Positions 1 through 5,756 of a stretch of 5,756 nucleotides of DNA are shown here, in pieces. The translations under genes were made by a program, and so were the position numbers. Numbering within the stretch: position 1 is the stretch's first letter; every line of letters starts with the position of its first letter. The notes beneath the pieces were generated by a model that saw nothing but the letters and a program-made list of their open reading frames with translations, had not been told where the DNA came from and searched no databases. Source of the DNA: Anaerolineae bacterium. Lineage in GTDB: Bacteria; Chloroflexota; Anaerolineae; 4572-78; J111. The stretch is taken from assembly GCA_020433785.1 (NCBI GenBank), contig JAGRCC010001024.1, positions 1 through 5,756 on the forward strand, written 5' to 3'.

Positions 1-1
1 G

Positions 2-214
2 TCCGTCACCGGCTGCGCCATCAGCGCCGATGGACAGACGATCGTCTCTGTATCGCGGGACAAAAGCATCAAAGTCTGGGATGCCCGCACCGGTGTCTGT
101 CTGACCACCCTATTCGTTGATGAACCACTGCTTGATTGTGCTTGCTCCACTGAGGCGAAGTCCATAATTGCGGTCAGCATGGCCGGCACTTACTTCCTCC
201 GCTTTGAATGTTAA
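2..214 (+). CDS. WD40 repeat protein, C-terminal end (partial at window start)
   Basis: This is the last 70 codons of a gene whose start lies outside the window, ending in TAA at 212-214. The translation contains one nearly complete WD40 unit (SVTGCAISADGQ, then SRDKSIKVWDARTG) followed by a degenerate last blade that ends in GTYFLRFEC. The phrases ISADG, D-K-S-I-K-V-W-D and ARTG are typical WD40 landmarks. From the first residue to the stop, the fragment aligns without gaps to the last 70 residues of the TIR-NB-ARC-WD40 gene downstream, with about 22 identities by eye, including a shared Val-Asp at the start of the last blade and a shared G-x-Y-F-L near the end. I infer that it is the C-terminus of a related STAND or WD40 sensor protein. 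Its N-terminal effector domain cannot be seen. No terminator hairpin is evident after the stop. Confidence 0.9.
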   Translation, partial: SVTGCAISADGQTIVSVSRDKSIKVWDARTGVCLTTLFVDEPLLDCACSTEAKSIIAVSMAGTYFLRFEC

Positions 215-239
215 TCGGCTCATTTTCCGGTCAATCTGT

Positions 240-278
240 TAGACATTAACTGAAGATTGGTTACGATATACTTATACT
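240..278 (+). promoter_or_regulatory. Candidate sigma-70-like promoter for the TIR-STAND gene
   Basis: TAGACA at 240-245 (5 of 6 matches to TTGACA) is followed after 16 bases by TACGAT at 262-267 (4 of 6 matches to TATAAT). A better -10 match, TATACT at 273-278, lies just downstream but has no -35 partner at normal spacing. The region is AT-rich and lies upstream of a gene with a good ribosome binding site. Matches this weak arise by chance in AT-rich DNA, so this is only a candidate. Confidence 0.22.
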
Positions 279-402
279 ATTACTAGAATTTGTCCTAAAA
301 TAATTTCGTACATTGTGGCGGGTAACGGTTAATTGGATGGGCTTTTACCCGATACCTATTTATTGGGCCATAAATTACGCAGTTAACGCGGGGCGGCTCC
401 TC

Positions 403-406
403 AGGA
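403..406 (+). promoter_or_regulatory. Ribosome binding site of the TIR-STAND gene
   Basis: AGGA at 403-406 is separated by six bases from the ATG at 413. This is good Shine-Dalgarno spacing and supports that ATG as the true start. It also means the helical region ahead of the TIR domain is part of the protein. Confidence 0.65.
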
Positions 407-412
407 TAAATC

Positions 413-2005
413 ATGACCTTCCTTGACACTTGGCAAACTCAACTTGGCGAGTCGCTGGCCGAAGCGACCAAAAAAGCAGCAGGCATTGACGATGCCACGC
501 TAAAACACGCCCTAACGGCAGTCGGCATCATCTGGCCCCTGCGCCGGGCTATTCAAGAATTTGATTTAGAGGCGATTGAAACGGTTAACCAGCTATTAGG
601 CAGCCAGGCTAAATACACCCTCCGCTTCATTCAGAGTATGGCCGATGAGCAGTTGGCTGCGGCCCGCGAGCTACAAATGGAATTAGCCGCAGATGCCGAT
701 CTAGCCGCTGCCGTCGACGTTCTATTCGAGCATTTTGGGACCGAGGCTACATTCGCGAGCCAACCCTCCGACCCAATCGACATTCGCCACTCGACCTCAT
801 CCGAGGCAACCCGACCCTCGCGCGTTTTCATCTCTTATGCCCGCAAAGACGCTGAAGATTTAGCCCAAGAATTAACCAGCCGCCTTGAAGCCGAAGGCAT
901 TCCCGTTTGGCGTGACCGTGCTAAAATGGAAGGCGGTCGAAATTGGTGGCTACAAATTGTGGCAGCACTGGACCAGGTTGACTTTATGATATTAGTTGTC
1001 ACCCCGGCGGCCATGCGATCGGTCGTAGTCAAAAAAGAGTGGACTTATGCTCGACAGCGGGGGGTATGCATATTGCCGGTTTGGGGGGCGGCTCCAATGG
1101 CGCTCGACACCCTGCCTCGGTGGCTACGCGACACGTGCTTCTACCAACCGGAGGCTGCGTGGTCGAAGCTGGTAGCCGAATTGAACCGCACCTGCCAATC
1201 GCTGCGAGTACCGTTTATGGTGGAAAAGCTAGCCGATGATTTTGTACCCCGCGCCGAGCTACTGCGGCAAATCGAAGGAAGTGTGATTGAGGGGCAAGGT
1301 AGTATTGTCGGCCTGTACGGCGCCGGTGGATATGGCAAAACGATCCTGGCAAAAGCCATCTCCCACCATGACCCTATTCAGGCTGCCTATGACGACGGTA
1401 TTTTATGGGTCACGCTGGGTCGCAATCCCGGCGATCTAACTAGCCGCGTGATTGATTTAATCGAAGTCTTGAGCGGGGAACGGCCCAGCTTCGCCGTTGT
1501 CGATGAAGCTCAAGCACGACTGGTGCAGCTTTTGGGCGATCGCAGGATTTTGATAGTTATCGATGATGTCTGGAACGCCGCCCACCTCACCCCCTTTTTG
1601 AAGGGCGGCCCTGACTGCGTCCGTCTAATTACTACTCGTGATGAAGCCATCTTACCGCCTCGGACCCACCTGATCGAAGTGTCGGCTATGACGGCTACGG
1701 AAGCCATTGATTTACTTCGGAACAAACTACCGAACGGCCTATCTCAAGCATTCCCACCACTGGCCGATCGGCTGGGTTATTGGCCGCTGCTGCTCAAATT
1801 AGCCAACAGCACCCTACGTGATCGGATCTTTAAGAATAATCAATCGCTGGAAGCGGCTTTAAATTACGTAAATAAAGCCCTGAATAAAAGGGGCTTGACC
1901 GCTTTTGACATCCACAACACGGCTGCCCGAGAGCAAGCGGTTGGCCAGACTCTGGCCGTAAGTTTGGAACTGCTCACCGATGAAGAGCGTCGACGTTTTT
2001 ACTAA
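413..2005 (+). CDS. TIR domain / NB-ARC ATPase protein (N-terminal piece of split STAND gene)
   Basis: This 530-residue product is a STAND-class signalling ATPase with a TIR effector, cytosolic as far as can be seen. Residues 1 to about 110 are a mostly helical region I do not recognise, followed by a short low-complexity linker. A TIR domain spans about 136-260: it starts RVFISYARKD, has the WRD and MEGGRNWW segments, and carries Glu209 in KKEW, which by position is the likely NADase glutamate. NB-ARC spans about 275-525: Walker A GAGGYGKT (303-310, Lys309), Walker B ILIVIDDVW (379-387), a sensor-type R-L-I-T-T-R (404-409) and a GLPL-like GYWPLLLKLA (455-464). In the family, ligand binding by the C-terminal sensor drives nucleotide-dependent oligomerisation, and the TIR then hydrolyses NAD+ or signals; antiphage defence is the best-known role. 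As sequenced, this piece lacks the winged helix and sensor, so it should be inactive or deregulated. Confidence 0.93.
   Translation: MTFLDTWQTQLGESLAEATKKAAGIDDATLKHALTAVGIIWPLRRAIQEFDLEAIETVNQLLGSQAKYTLRFIQSMADEQLAAARELQMELAADADLAAAVDVLFEHFGTEATFASQPSDPIDIRHSTSSEATRPSRVFISYARKDAEDLAQELTSRLEAEGIPVWRDRAKMEGGRNWWLQIVAALDQVDFMILVVTPAAMRSVVVKKEWTYARQRGVCILPVWGAAPMALDTLPRWLRDTCFYQPEAAWSKLVAELNRTCQSLRVPFMVEKLADDFVPRAELLRQIEGSVIEGQGSIVGLYGAGGYGKTILAKAISHHDPIQAAYDDGILWVTLGRNPGDLTSRVIDLIEVLSGERPSFAVVDEAQARLVQLLGDRRILIVIDDVWNAAHLTPFLKGGPDCVRLITTRDEAILPPRTHLIEVSAMTATEAIDLLRNKLPNGLSQAFPPLADRLGYWPLLLKLANSTLRDRIFKNNQSLEAALNYVNKALNKRGLTAFDIHNTAAREQAVGQTLAVSLELLTDEERRRFY
2003..2005 (+). other. In-frame TAA that splits the STAND gene
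   Basis: The triplet TAA follows TTT TAC and precedes CTG GTC ATC TTT CCG, and the same frame stays open to 3688. The residues after it (LVIFPGEVNISFEELDRLW) are a normal winged-helix continuation of the NB-ARC module, so the stop replaces one residue, probably Glu or Gln. TAA also ends the flanking WD40 gene, this gene and the GIY-YIG gene, so a reassigned genetic code is not a good explanation. Confidence 0.9.
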
Positions 2006-3688
2006 CTGGTCATCTTTCCGGGGGAAGTCAATATTTCTTTTGAAGAATTAGACAGGTTATGGCGTACCACGTCAAAATGGCCCGATATCGATGTCGCTGG
2101 ATTGGGCTGGCGTTTGGCCCAACTGTCGCTGCTGGTCCATTTTGAGCCAAATAAGGGTTATTTCACCCTGCCACAAATCGTGCATAGTTTTCTAATCCAA
2201 ACCAGTACCTGTAACTTGGTGGCTCTACACAGTCAATATTTGGATGCAGCAGCGGCCCATCTGCCTCGCCGGGCGACGGGTCGACCTATGTGGGCCAAGC
2301 TGCCCCAGTCAGAGATTTATCTCTGGTCACATTTAAGTTATCATTTACTAAGAGCCGAGCGCATAATCGAACTGACCGAAACGGTCAAAGATTTAGCCTA
2401 TCTGGTGATTAAGATTCAGTTGGTAGGCGCTTACGCGGCAGAAACCGATCTGCTCGCTGCCAGACAGGTTGCTCCTCACGATGCAGTTCTGCCCCGTCTC
2501 CAGCAAAGTATTTCCCAAGCAAGCCACTTGCTCAATCAGGCCACCAGCCTCACCGAGATTACCAACATCCTGCACAGCCGCATCGTTCACGTCCGCGGCC
2601 TGGAAGCGATCGCTGCTGCCGGGGAGGCGCAACTCCCGGGGCCCCTGCTCACCGCAGCTCGCCGCCTGCCCGACCTGCCCAACGCCAGCCTGATCCGAAC
2701 GCTAAATGGGCACCGAACACCTGTGGTTTCCTGTGATTTGAGCGCAGACGGCTCAAAAATTGTATCGATGGGACAGGATGGCACCCTCAAAGTATGGGAC
2801 ACGGAAATCGGCCATGAACTGCATACGCTCACTGGTCATAAGACTATGGGCAATAGCGGTGCCGTCAGTGCGGATGGTCGGACAATTCTTTTTGATACCA
2901 TTGACAACGACATTTGTGTTGTGGATTATCAAACCGGTGCCGAACGCTTTTTATTAAAAGGTCATATGCGACCGGTGACAAGCCTAGTCATTAGCCCCGA
3001 TAGCAAAAAAATCGTATCATCGTCTCAAGACCGCACCATTAGAGTATGGGATGCTAAAACAGGAGTTGAGCGAACCACGCTCATCGGCCACATGTGGTCA
3101 GTCAACGATGGTGCAATTAGCCCGAATGGTCGCACCATCGTTTCCGCCTCGGAGGACGGCACATTGAAAGTGTGGGCTGCAGACTCCGGACATGAACGAT
3201 TAACTTTAACCGGCCATCTACGGGGCGTCAACGGTTGCATCTTTAGCCCCGACGGAACGCTGATTGTCTCCGTCTCAACCGACCAAATCGTAAAAATTTG
3301 GGACGGGGATACAGGTCGCCCCTGGCTAACTCTGAATGGGCATACCGGGTCAGTCTACAGTTGTGCGGTCAGCCCCGATAATGCGTTCATCACTTCGACG
3401 TCCAATGATAATTCTGTCCGCGTCTGGGACAGCCAGACGGGCGAACTCTACCGCCTTCTGGTCGGCCATTCAGGCCCAGTACTGCATAGCGCCTTTAGAC
3501 CAAACGGCCAACAGCTACTGTCGGTGTCTAAAGACAACACCATCCGACTGTGGGAAATATCCACTGGCCAAATGCTCTCAGTTCTGCGAGTCGATGGTGC
3601 TTTGTCAAAATGTGATTGGCTTCCCAATGGGCAGCAGTTGGTAGTTATTGGCCCGCGAGGAATTTATTTTCTTGAGTTAAAACTGTAA
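2006..3688 (+). pseudogene. Winged-helix, helical and WD40 sensor portion (C-terminal piece of split STAND gene)
   Basis: This open stretch has no ATG until 2288. A TTG at 2102 could serve as a start but has no good ribosome binding site and would cut the winged helix, so I treat the piece as a remnant and not as an independent gene. In order it codes for the winged helix (2006 to about 2200, with LVIFPGEV and LAQLSLLVHFEPNKGYFTLPQIVHSF), a helical region (about 2200-2690) of the kind that links NB-ARC to WD40 sensors, and a WD40 domain from 2693 to the end. The WD40 part has seven full 42-residue units and a shorter eighth. The propeller is the likely ligand-sensing end of the protein. A GGGGGAAG run at 2019-2026 resembles a Shine-Dalgarno site, but only a rare ATT codon lies at suitable distance in frame. 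Confidence 0.85.
2693..3685 (+). repeat. Eight-unit WD40 repeat array, 126-base period
   Basis: Seven Gly-His pairs occur exactly 42 residues apart in the translation (NGH, TGH, KGH, IGH, TGH, NGH, VGH), followed by a shorter eighth unit with Val-Asp at that position. Typical unit text is GH-x-x-x-V, S-P/A-D-G, D-x-T-I/L-K/R-V-W-D, then TG. Unit 2 is degenerate (CVVDYQTG in place of VWD-x-x-TG), and the last unit lacks the WD motif and ends IYFLELKL. Although the spacing is perfect, the units differ clearly in base sequence, so this is an old protein repeat and not a recent DNA amplification. Eight units are consistent with one seven- or eight-bladed propeller. Confidence 0.93.
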
Positions 3689-3699
3689 TTTATGAGGAT

Positions 3700-3704
3700 G
3701 GAGG
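3700..3704 (+). promoter_or_regulatory. Ribosome binding site of the GIY-YIG gene
   Basis: GGAGG at 3700-3704 lies 11 bases before ATG 3716. The earlier in-frame ATGs at 3692 and 3698 precede or overlap this site and have no Shine-Dalgarno sequence of their own, so the site decides the start in favour of 3716. Confidence 0.6.
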
Positions 3705-3715
3705 ATTTTACTCGA

Positions 3716-4084
3716 ATGAAATCACAAAAGGATATCAAAAGAGAATACAAAGAAAGAGTGAAACAGGCCGGTGTCTTCCAAGTGAAAAACACCGAGAATG
3801 GCAAGGTGCTGCTTGGCAGCAGCCTGAATCTCGACGGACCGTTAAATTCCCACAAGTTTATGCTCACCATCGGATCGCATCGTAATAAAATACTCCAACA
3901 GGAATGGAATGAATATGGTCCGGATAAGTTTGTCTTCGAAATATTGGAAGTGGTGAAGGTCAAAGACGATCCAAACTTCAACATCAGTGATGAATTGACG
4001 CTGCTTGAACAAATCTGGCTTGAGGAACTTCATCCGTTCGGTGAACATGGGTACAATACCAGTCCAAAAATTCGGCAGGCATAA
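3716..4084 (+). CDS. Small GIY-YIG nuclease-like protein with degenerate signature
   Basis: The product has 122 residues from ATG 3716, or 130 if the earlier ATG 3692 is used. Its fold signature is that of a single GIY-YIG domain: GVFQVKN at 19-25 in place of GIY, NGKVLLGSS at 28-36 in place of YIG, then a His (46), the phrase LQQEWNEYGPDKFVFEILE (60-78), a glutamate in LLEQIW (Glu98), and a terminal GYN (112-114). Most family members cut DNA using the two signature tyrosines, an arginine after the YIG strand and the late glutamate. Here both tyrosines are replaced (Phe21 and Leu32 or Leu33), and no arginine is seen in SLNLDGPLNSH, while the glutamate and asparagine remain. Catalysis is therefore doubtful, and binding or a modified chemistry is possible. 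The gene starts 27 bases after the STAND gene on the same strand, so co-transcription is likely. It appears richer in A and T and in Lys codons than its neighbour. Confidence 0.75.
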   Translation: MKSQKDIKREYKERVKQAGVFQVKNTENGKVLLGSSLNLDGPLNSHKFMLTIGSHRNKILQQEWNEYGPDKFVFEILEVVKVKDDPNFNISDELTLLEQIWLEELHPFGEHGYNTSPKIRQA

Positions 4085-4153
4085 TATCGAAAACTAAAGC
4101 ACGCTTCCTTTCAATAGTGCTATCAAAGCCTATCGTATATTCGTCTATGGTAT
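4085..4153. other. Short convergent intergenic gap
   Basis: These 69 bases separate the converging stop codons of the GIY-YIG gene and the cysteine desulfurase gene. One weak inverted repeat is present, AGCAC at 4098-4102 and GTGCT at 4117-4121 with a 14-base loop, but no T run follows on either strand. I see no convincing terminator. Confidence 0.5.
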
Positions 4154-5572
4154 TCAAAGCTGATTGAGAATTTGGGGCAGGTAGTTGAGTAAATACTCGA
4201 GATCTGCTTGGGTAGTTTGCAGTCCAAAGCTAAAACGGATGATGCCATAGCGCTCGGTGTTGACACCGAGCGCTCTAATAACGTGGGAAACAGTGCGACT
4301 ACCGGCGCTACATGCCGAACCCGCTGAAACGTAAACGCCTATCTGATTTAAGCTCAGCAGCAGCGACCCGCTATCGACATCAGGAAAGCCAACATTAAGA
4401 TTGTTCGGCAGCCGGTGTTCAAGCGAACCGTTAACGATCAGGCCTGGTACAATTCTTTGTAATTCGGCTAAAAATAAATTTCTTAGGTCTAGCAATCGCT
4501 CGTTTTCCTGTTTCATCTCGATATATGCCAGCATAGCAGCTTGCCCTAAGGCTATTATCGAACCCACATTCTCGGTGCCGGCGCGTAGCCCGAATTCTTG
4601 ACCACCGCCGTGAACAAGAGGAGTAAGCGTAACATTTTTATCAACAAACAAAGCGCCAATTCCTTTGGGCGCACAAATCTTGTGACCTGATAGCGTCAAG
4701 AGCGAAATACCTAACGACTTAGGGTGTAGCGGAATTTTACCAAAACCCTGGACGGCATCGACCATAAACGGCACACCGGCTGTTTGACATACCTGACCAA
4801 TCTCGGCTAGGGGATTGATAACGCCAATTTCGTTGTTGGCTGCCATAATCGACACCAAAATTGTATTTGGGCGAAGATGATCTTTAACTGCTTGGGGTGA
4901 AATGGAGCCGTCTGGTTCAACGGGCAAATAAGTGACTGCGAAACCCAGGTGCTGTAAAAACTCGAGAGTACGAAGCACTGATGGGTGTTCGGTTTCCCCG
5001 GTAATGATGTGGCCCTTGTTTTCCAAATGCTGAAAGGCTAAACCCTTCAGCGCCAGATTGTTCGCCTCGGAGCCACCGCTAGTAAAAACAATCTCATTAG
5101 CAGGTACACCTAAACAGTCTGCCAGTTGACAGCGAGCTTTATGGATGAGATCGTAGGCCTGCTTACCTAACTTAGTACTACTGCTGGGATTGCCAAACCC
5201 CGTGGATTCAGCTTGAAATCGGCTTAAAGTATGAACAATCTCTGGCCTTAACGGGGTAGTGCCATTATAATCCAGATAAACCTGCTGTATATGGTCTATC
5301 TCTATTGAAACAAAGGGTTTACAGCCGTCATAAGCGGAGTAGATCGGAATTCCGACCCAGGTGTAAACCGAATTGAGCCCGTGAGGAAAGAGCTGTTCGA
5401 TAGCTTCTTTAGTAACGCCGGTATGTCGCTTAATATTTTGGTAGAGTGGGCCAACCCGATTTTTTTCATAGAAGCTATAGGTATATTCTAAGACCTGAAA
5501 ATGTTCATCAGTCAGTACCGTACCGGTGGTGATAGACATCTGGTTAATTAGAGTTTTTACCAGATTGTTCAT
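4154..5572 (-). CDS. Cysteine desulfurase (NifS/IscS type) with N-terminal DsrC/TusE-like domain
   Basis: The 472-residue product would remove sulfur from L-cysteine, giving alanine and an enzyme persulfide for Fe-S clusters, thio-modified tRNA or other sulfur uses. Residues about 95-472 are a complete class V, PLP-dependent desulfurase: VYLDYNGTTPL (98-108), SGGSEANNLALKG (165-177), ETEHPS with His196, AANNEIG (244-250), VDAVQ with Asp272 and Gln275, the PLP lysine Lys298 in SGHK, GLRAGTEN with Arg330, and the catalytic Cys421 in SAGSACSAGS, a group I (NifS/IscS) pattern. Residues about 18-86 resemble DsrC/TusE: LTDEHFQVLEYTYSFYEKN, P-L-Y at 42-44, LFPHGL (61-66), VGIP (73-76) and a cysteine (Cys84). 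Ordinary IscS proteins are about 400 residues, so the extra N-terminus is a fusion. The start is supported by a 4-base overlap with the upstream stop codon. No strong Shine-Dalgarno site is seen, which fits translational coupling. Confidence 0.93.
   Translation of the reverse strand: MNNLVKTLINQMSITTGTVLTDEHFQVLEYTYSFYEKNRVGPLYQNIKRHTGVTKEAIEQLFPHGLNSVYTWVGIPIYSAYDGCKPFVSIEIDHIQQVYLDYNGTTPLRPEIVHTLSRFQAESTGFGNPSSSTKLGKQAYDLIHKARCQLADCLGVPANEIVFTSGGSEANNLALKGLAFQHLENKGHIITGETEHPSVLRTLEFLQHLGFAVTYLPVEPDGSISPQAVKDHLRPNTILVSIMAANNEIGVINPLAEIGQVCQTAGVPFMVDAVQGFGKIPLHPKSLGISLLTLSGHKICAPKGIGALFVDKNVTLTPLVHGGGQEFGLRAGTENVGSIIALGQAAMLAYIEMKQENERLLDLRNLFLAELQRIVPGLIVNGSLEHRLPNNLNVGFPDVDSGSLLLSLNQIGVYVSAGSACSAGSRTVSHVIRALGVNTERYGIIRFSFGLQTTQADLEYLLNYLPQILNQL
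5303..5572 (-). other. DsrC/TusE-like sulfur-carrier domain fused to the desulfurase
   Basis: This stretch codes for residues 1-90 of the desulfurase protein. DsrC and TusE proteins carry sulfur as a persulfide on a C-terminal cysteine. The family pattern here is LT-x-EH, an aromatic-rich helix ending FYEKN, then P, then LFP-x-G and AGLPKP-x-GC. The sequence shows LTDEH, FYEKNRVGPLY, LFPHGL and VGIPIYSAYDGC. Cys84 (codon 5321-5323) matches the last family cysteine, with about three extra residues before it. The second DsrC cysteine is replaced, by Tyr70, so the domain is more like single-cysteine TusE than dissimilatory DsrC. The role as on-board persulfide acceptor is inference. Confidence 0.7.
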
Positions 5573-5754
5573 AAGTCGGCTGCGCCAGGATAAAGTGGAA
5601 ATGGGTAACCGGTTTTGGAGGCAATCATCCCTTGGGCTACTAATTCAAAGAGATGAAACGGTAAACCAATACCCAGCCTATTAGCTTCATATTGAGCAAT
5701 TAATCTAGCCCCTAAACAATAGGTTGAAATATTAATACAGTGTAAATTAAGAAA
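5569..5754 (-). CDS. Unidentified protein, C-terminal end (partial at window end)
   Basis: The final 61 codons of a minus-strand gene enter from the right edge of the window and end at TGA 5569-5571. The frame is open throughout, while the other two minus-strand frames contain stops. The visible text includes HCINISTYCLGARLIAQYE at residues 5-23, then LPFHLFELVAQGM and GYPFPLYPGAADL at the end. I do not recognise the family. The NIS-x-x-CLGARLI stretch is faintly like the C-terminal N-V-L-x-L-G-x-R-V-I-G of RpiB-type sugar-phosphate isomerases, but the rest does not match, so no function is assigned. Its TGA overlaps the ATG of the desulfurase gene as ATGA, a classic sign of translational coupling within one operon. 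Confidence 0.7.
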   Translation of the reverse strand, partial: FLNLHCINISTYCLGARLIAQYEANRLGIGLPFHLFELVAQGMIASKTGYPFPLYPGAADL

Positions 5755-5756
5755 GC

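Larger units (their letters stand above)
215..412. other. AT-rich intergenic region
   Basis: This 198-base gap separates the two plus-strand WD40 genes. It is visibly richer in A and T than its flanks, most of all at about 236-310, and I found no open frame worth calling in it. No strong hairpin followed by a T run is present, so I see no clear terminator for the upstream gene. The last 20 bases hold the ribosome binding site of the TIR gene. The gap probably contains that gene's promoter, so the two paralogues may be transcribed separately. Confidence 0.6.
413..3688 (+). pseudogene. TIR-NB-ARC-WD40 STAND gene split by one in-frame stop
   Basis: The frame that opens at ATG 413 continues to TAA 3686-3688 with a single interruption, TAA at 2003-2005. 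Nothing else is disturbed: the frame is the same on both sides, and the domains run in the order expected for an intact protein of about 1,091 residues. The stop sits in the winged-helix segment, reading RRRFY-stop-LVIFPGEV, where relatives usually have a pattern like F/Y-x-E-L-A/V-I/V-F-P. A single base change, such as GAA or CAA to TAA, would therefore explain it. The alternatives are a sequencing or consensus error, a recent nonsense mutation, phase-variable or population-level loss, or stop-codon readthrough. The two pieces are described in separate entries. Confidence 0.85.

Noticed and set aside
631..1725. Short open frames on the minus strand and in other frames within the TIR-STAND gene
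   Set aside because: They overlap a clearly coding frame, have low-complexity Ser/Arg-rich translations, and match no family I recognise.
2003..2005. Reassigned TAA codon (alternative genetic code)
   Set aside because: TAA ends the partial WD40 gene (212-214), this gene (3686-3688) and the GIY-YIG gene (4082-4084) at sensible places, so it is used as a normal stop here.
2102..3688. Independent WD40 gene starting at TTG 2102
   Set aside because: There is no good ribosome binding site, the start would fall inside the winged helix, and the same frame continues upstream to the TAA. It reads as the second part of one interrupted gene.
3692..3715. Start of the GIY-YIG gene at ATG 3692
   Set aside because: A GGAGG site at 3700-3704 lies after this ATG and at workable spacing before ATG 3716, and the resemblance to the family begins at MKSQ.
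4098..4121. Bidirectional terminator between the convergent genes
   Set aside because: The inverted repeat is only five base pairs with a 14-base loop and has no T run on either side.
413..5572. A single defence system combining TIR-STAND, GIY-YIG and cysteine desulfurase, for example a DNA phosphorothioation locus
   Set aside because: The desulfurase is on the opposite strand in a different transcription unit, and no dnd- or ssp-type partner is visible. Adjacency alone does not support a joint function.
5569..5754. Assignment of the right-edge fragment to RpiB-type isomerases
   Set aside because: Only a short LGARLI-like stretch resembles the family, and the surrounding residues and the C-terminal tail do not fit.

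Overview
The window looks bacterial: dense genes on both strands, Shine-Dalgarno sites and an ATGA gene overlap. Base composition looks intermediate in GC. A very large TIR / NB-ARC / WD40 STAND gene, part of a second WD40 gene beside it and a small GIY-YIG-like protein suggest a large-genome, multicellular or filamentous bacterium such as a member of Chloroflexota or Cyanobacteria. That placement is inference from gene content only; no marker gene is present.

Layout. (1) Positions 2-214, plus strand: the last 70 residues of a WD40 protein that begins outside the window. (2) Positions 215-412: an AT-rich intergenic stretch with a weak candidate promoter and a good ribosome binding site. (3) Positions 413-3688, plus strand: one long reading frame coding for an N-terminal helical region, a TIR domain, an NB-ARC ATPase, a winged-helix/helical region and an eight-unit WD40 propeller. 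It is interrupted by one in-frame TAA at 2003-2005, which falls in the winged helix. As sequenced it yields a 530-residue TIR-NB-ARC protein and a WD40 remnant. (4) Positions 3716-4084, plus strand, 27 bases downstream: a small GIY-YIG-like protein with altered signature residues. (5) Positions 4154-5572, minus strand, convergent: a cysteine desulfurase with an N-terminal DsrC/TusE-like sulfur-carrier domain. (6) Positions 5569-5754, minus strand: the C-terminal end of an unidentified protein whose stop codon overlaps the start of the desulfurase gene.

How they may work together. The plus-strand block resembles a bacterial NLR-like (STAND) locus: the WD40 propeller would sense a ligand, NB-ARC would oligomerise, and the TIR domain would act, probably by consuming NAD+. 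The WD40 gene just upstream has a C-terminus that aligns without gaps to that of the TIR gene, so the two are probably paralogues in a tandem array. The minus-strand pair is a separate transcription unit for sulfur mobilisation: the desulfurase would make a persulfide and could pass it to the cysteine of its own carrier domain. Nothing in the sequence ties the two blocks functionally.

The observations most worth checking are the single stop codon in an otherwise intact TIR-NB-ARC-WD40 gene, the DsrC-cysteine desulfurase fusion, and the degenerate GIY-YIG protein that follows the STAND gene.
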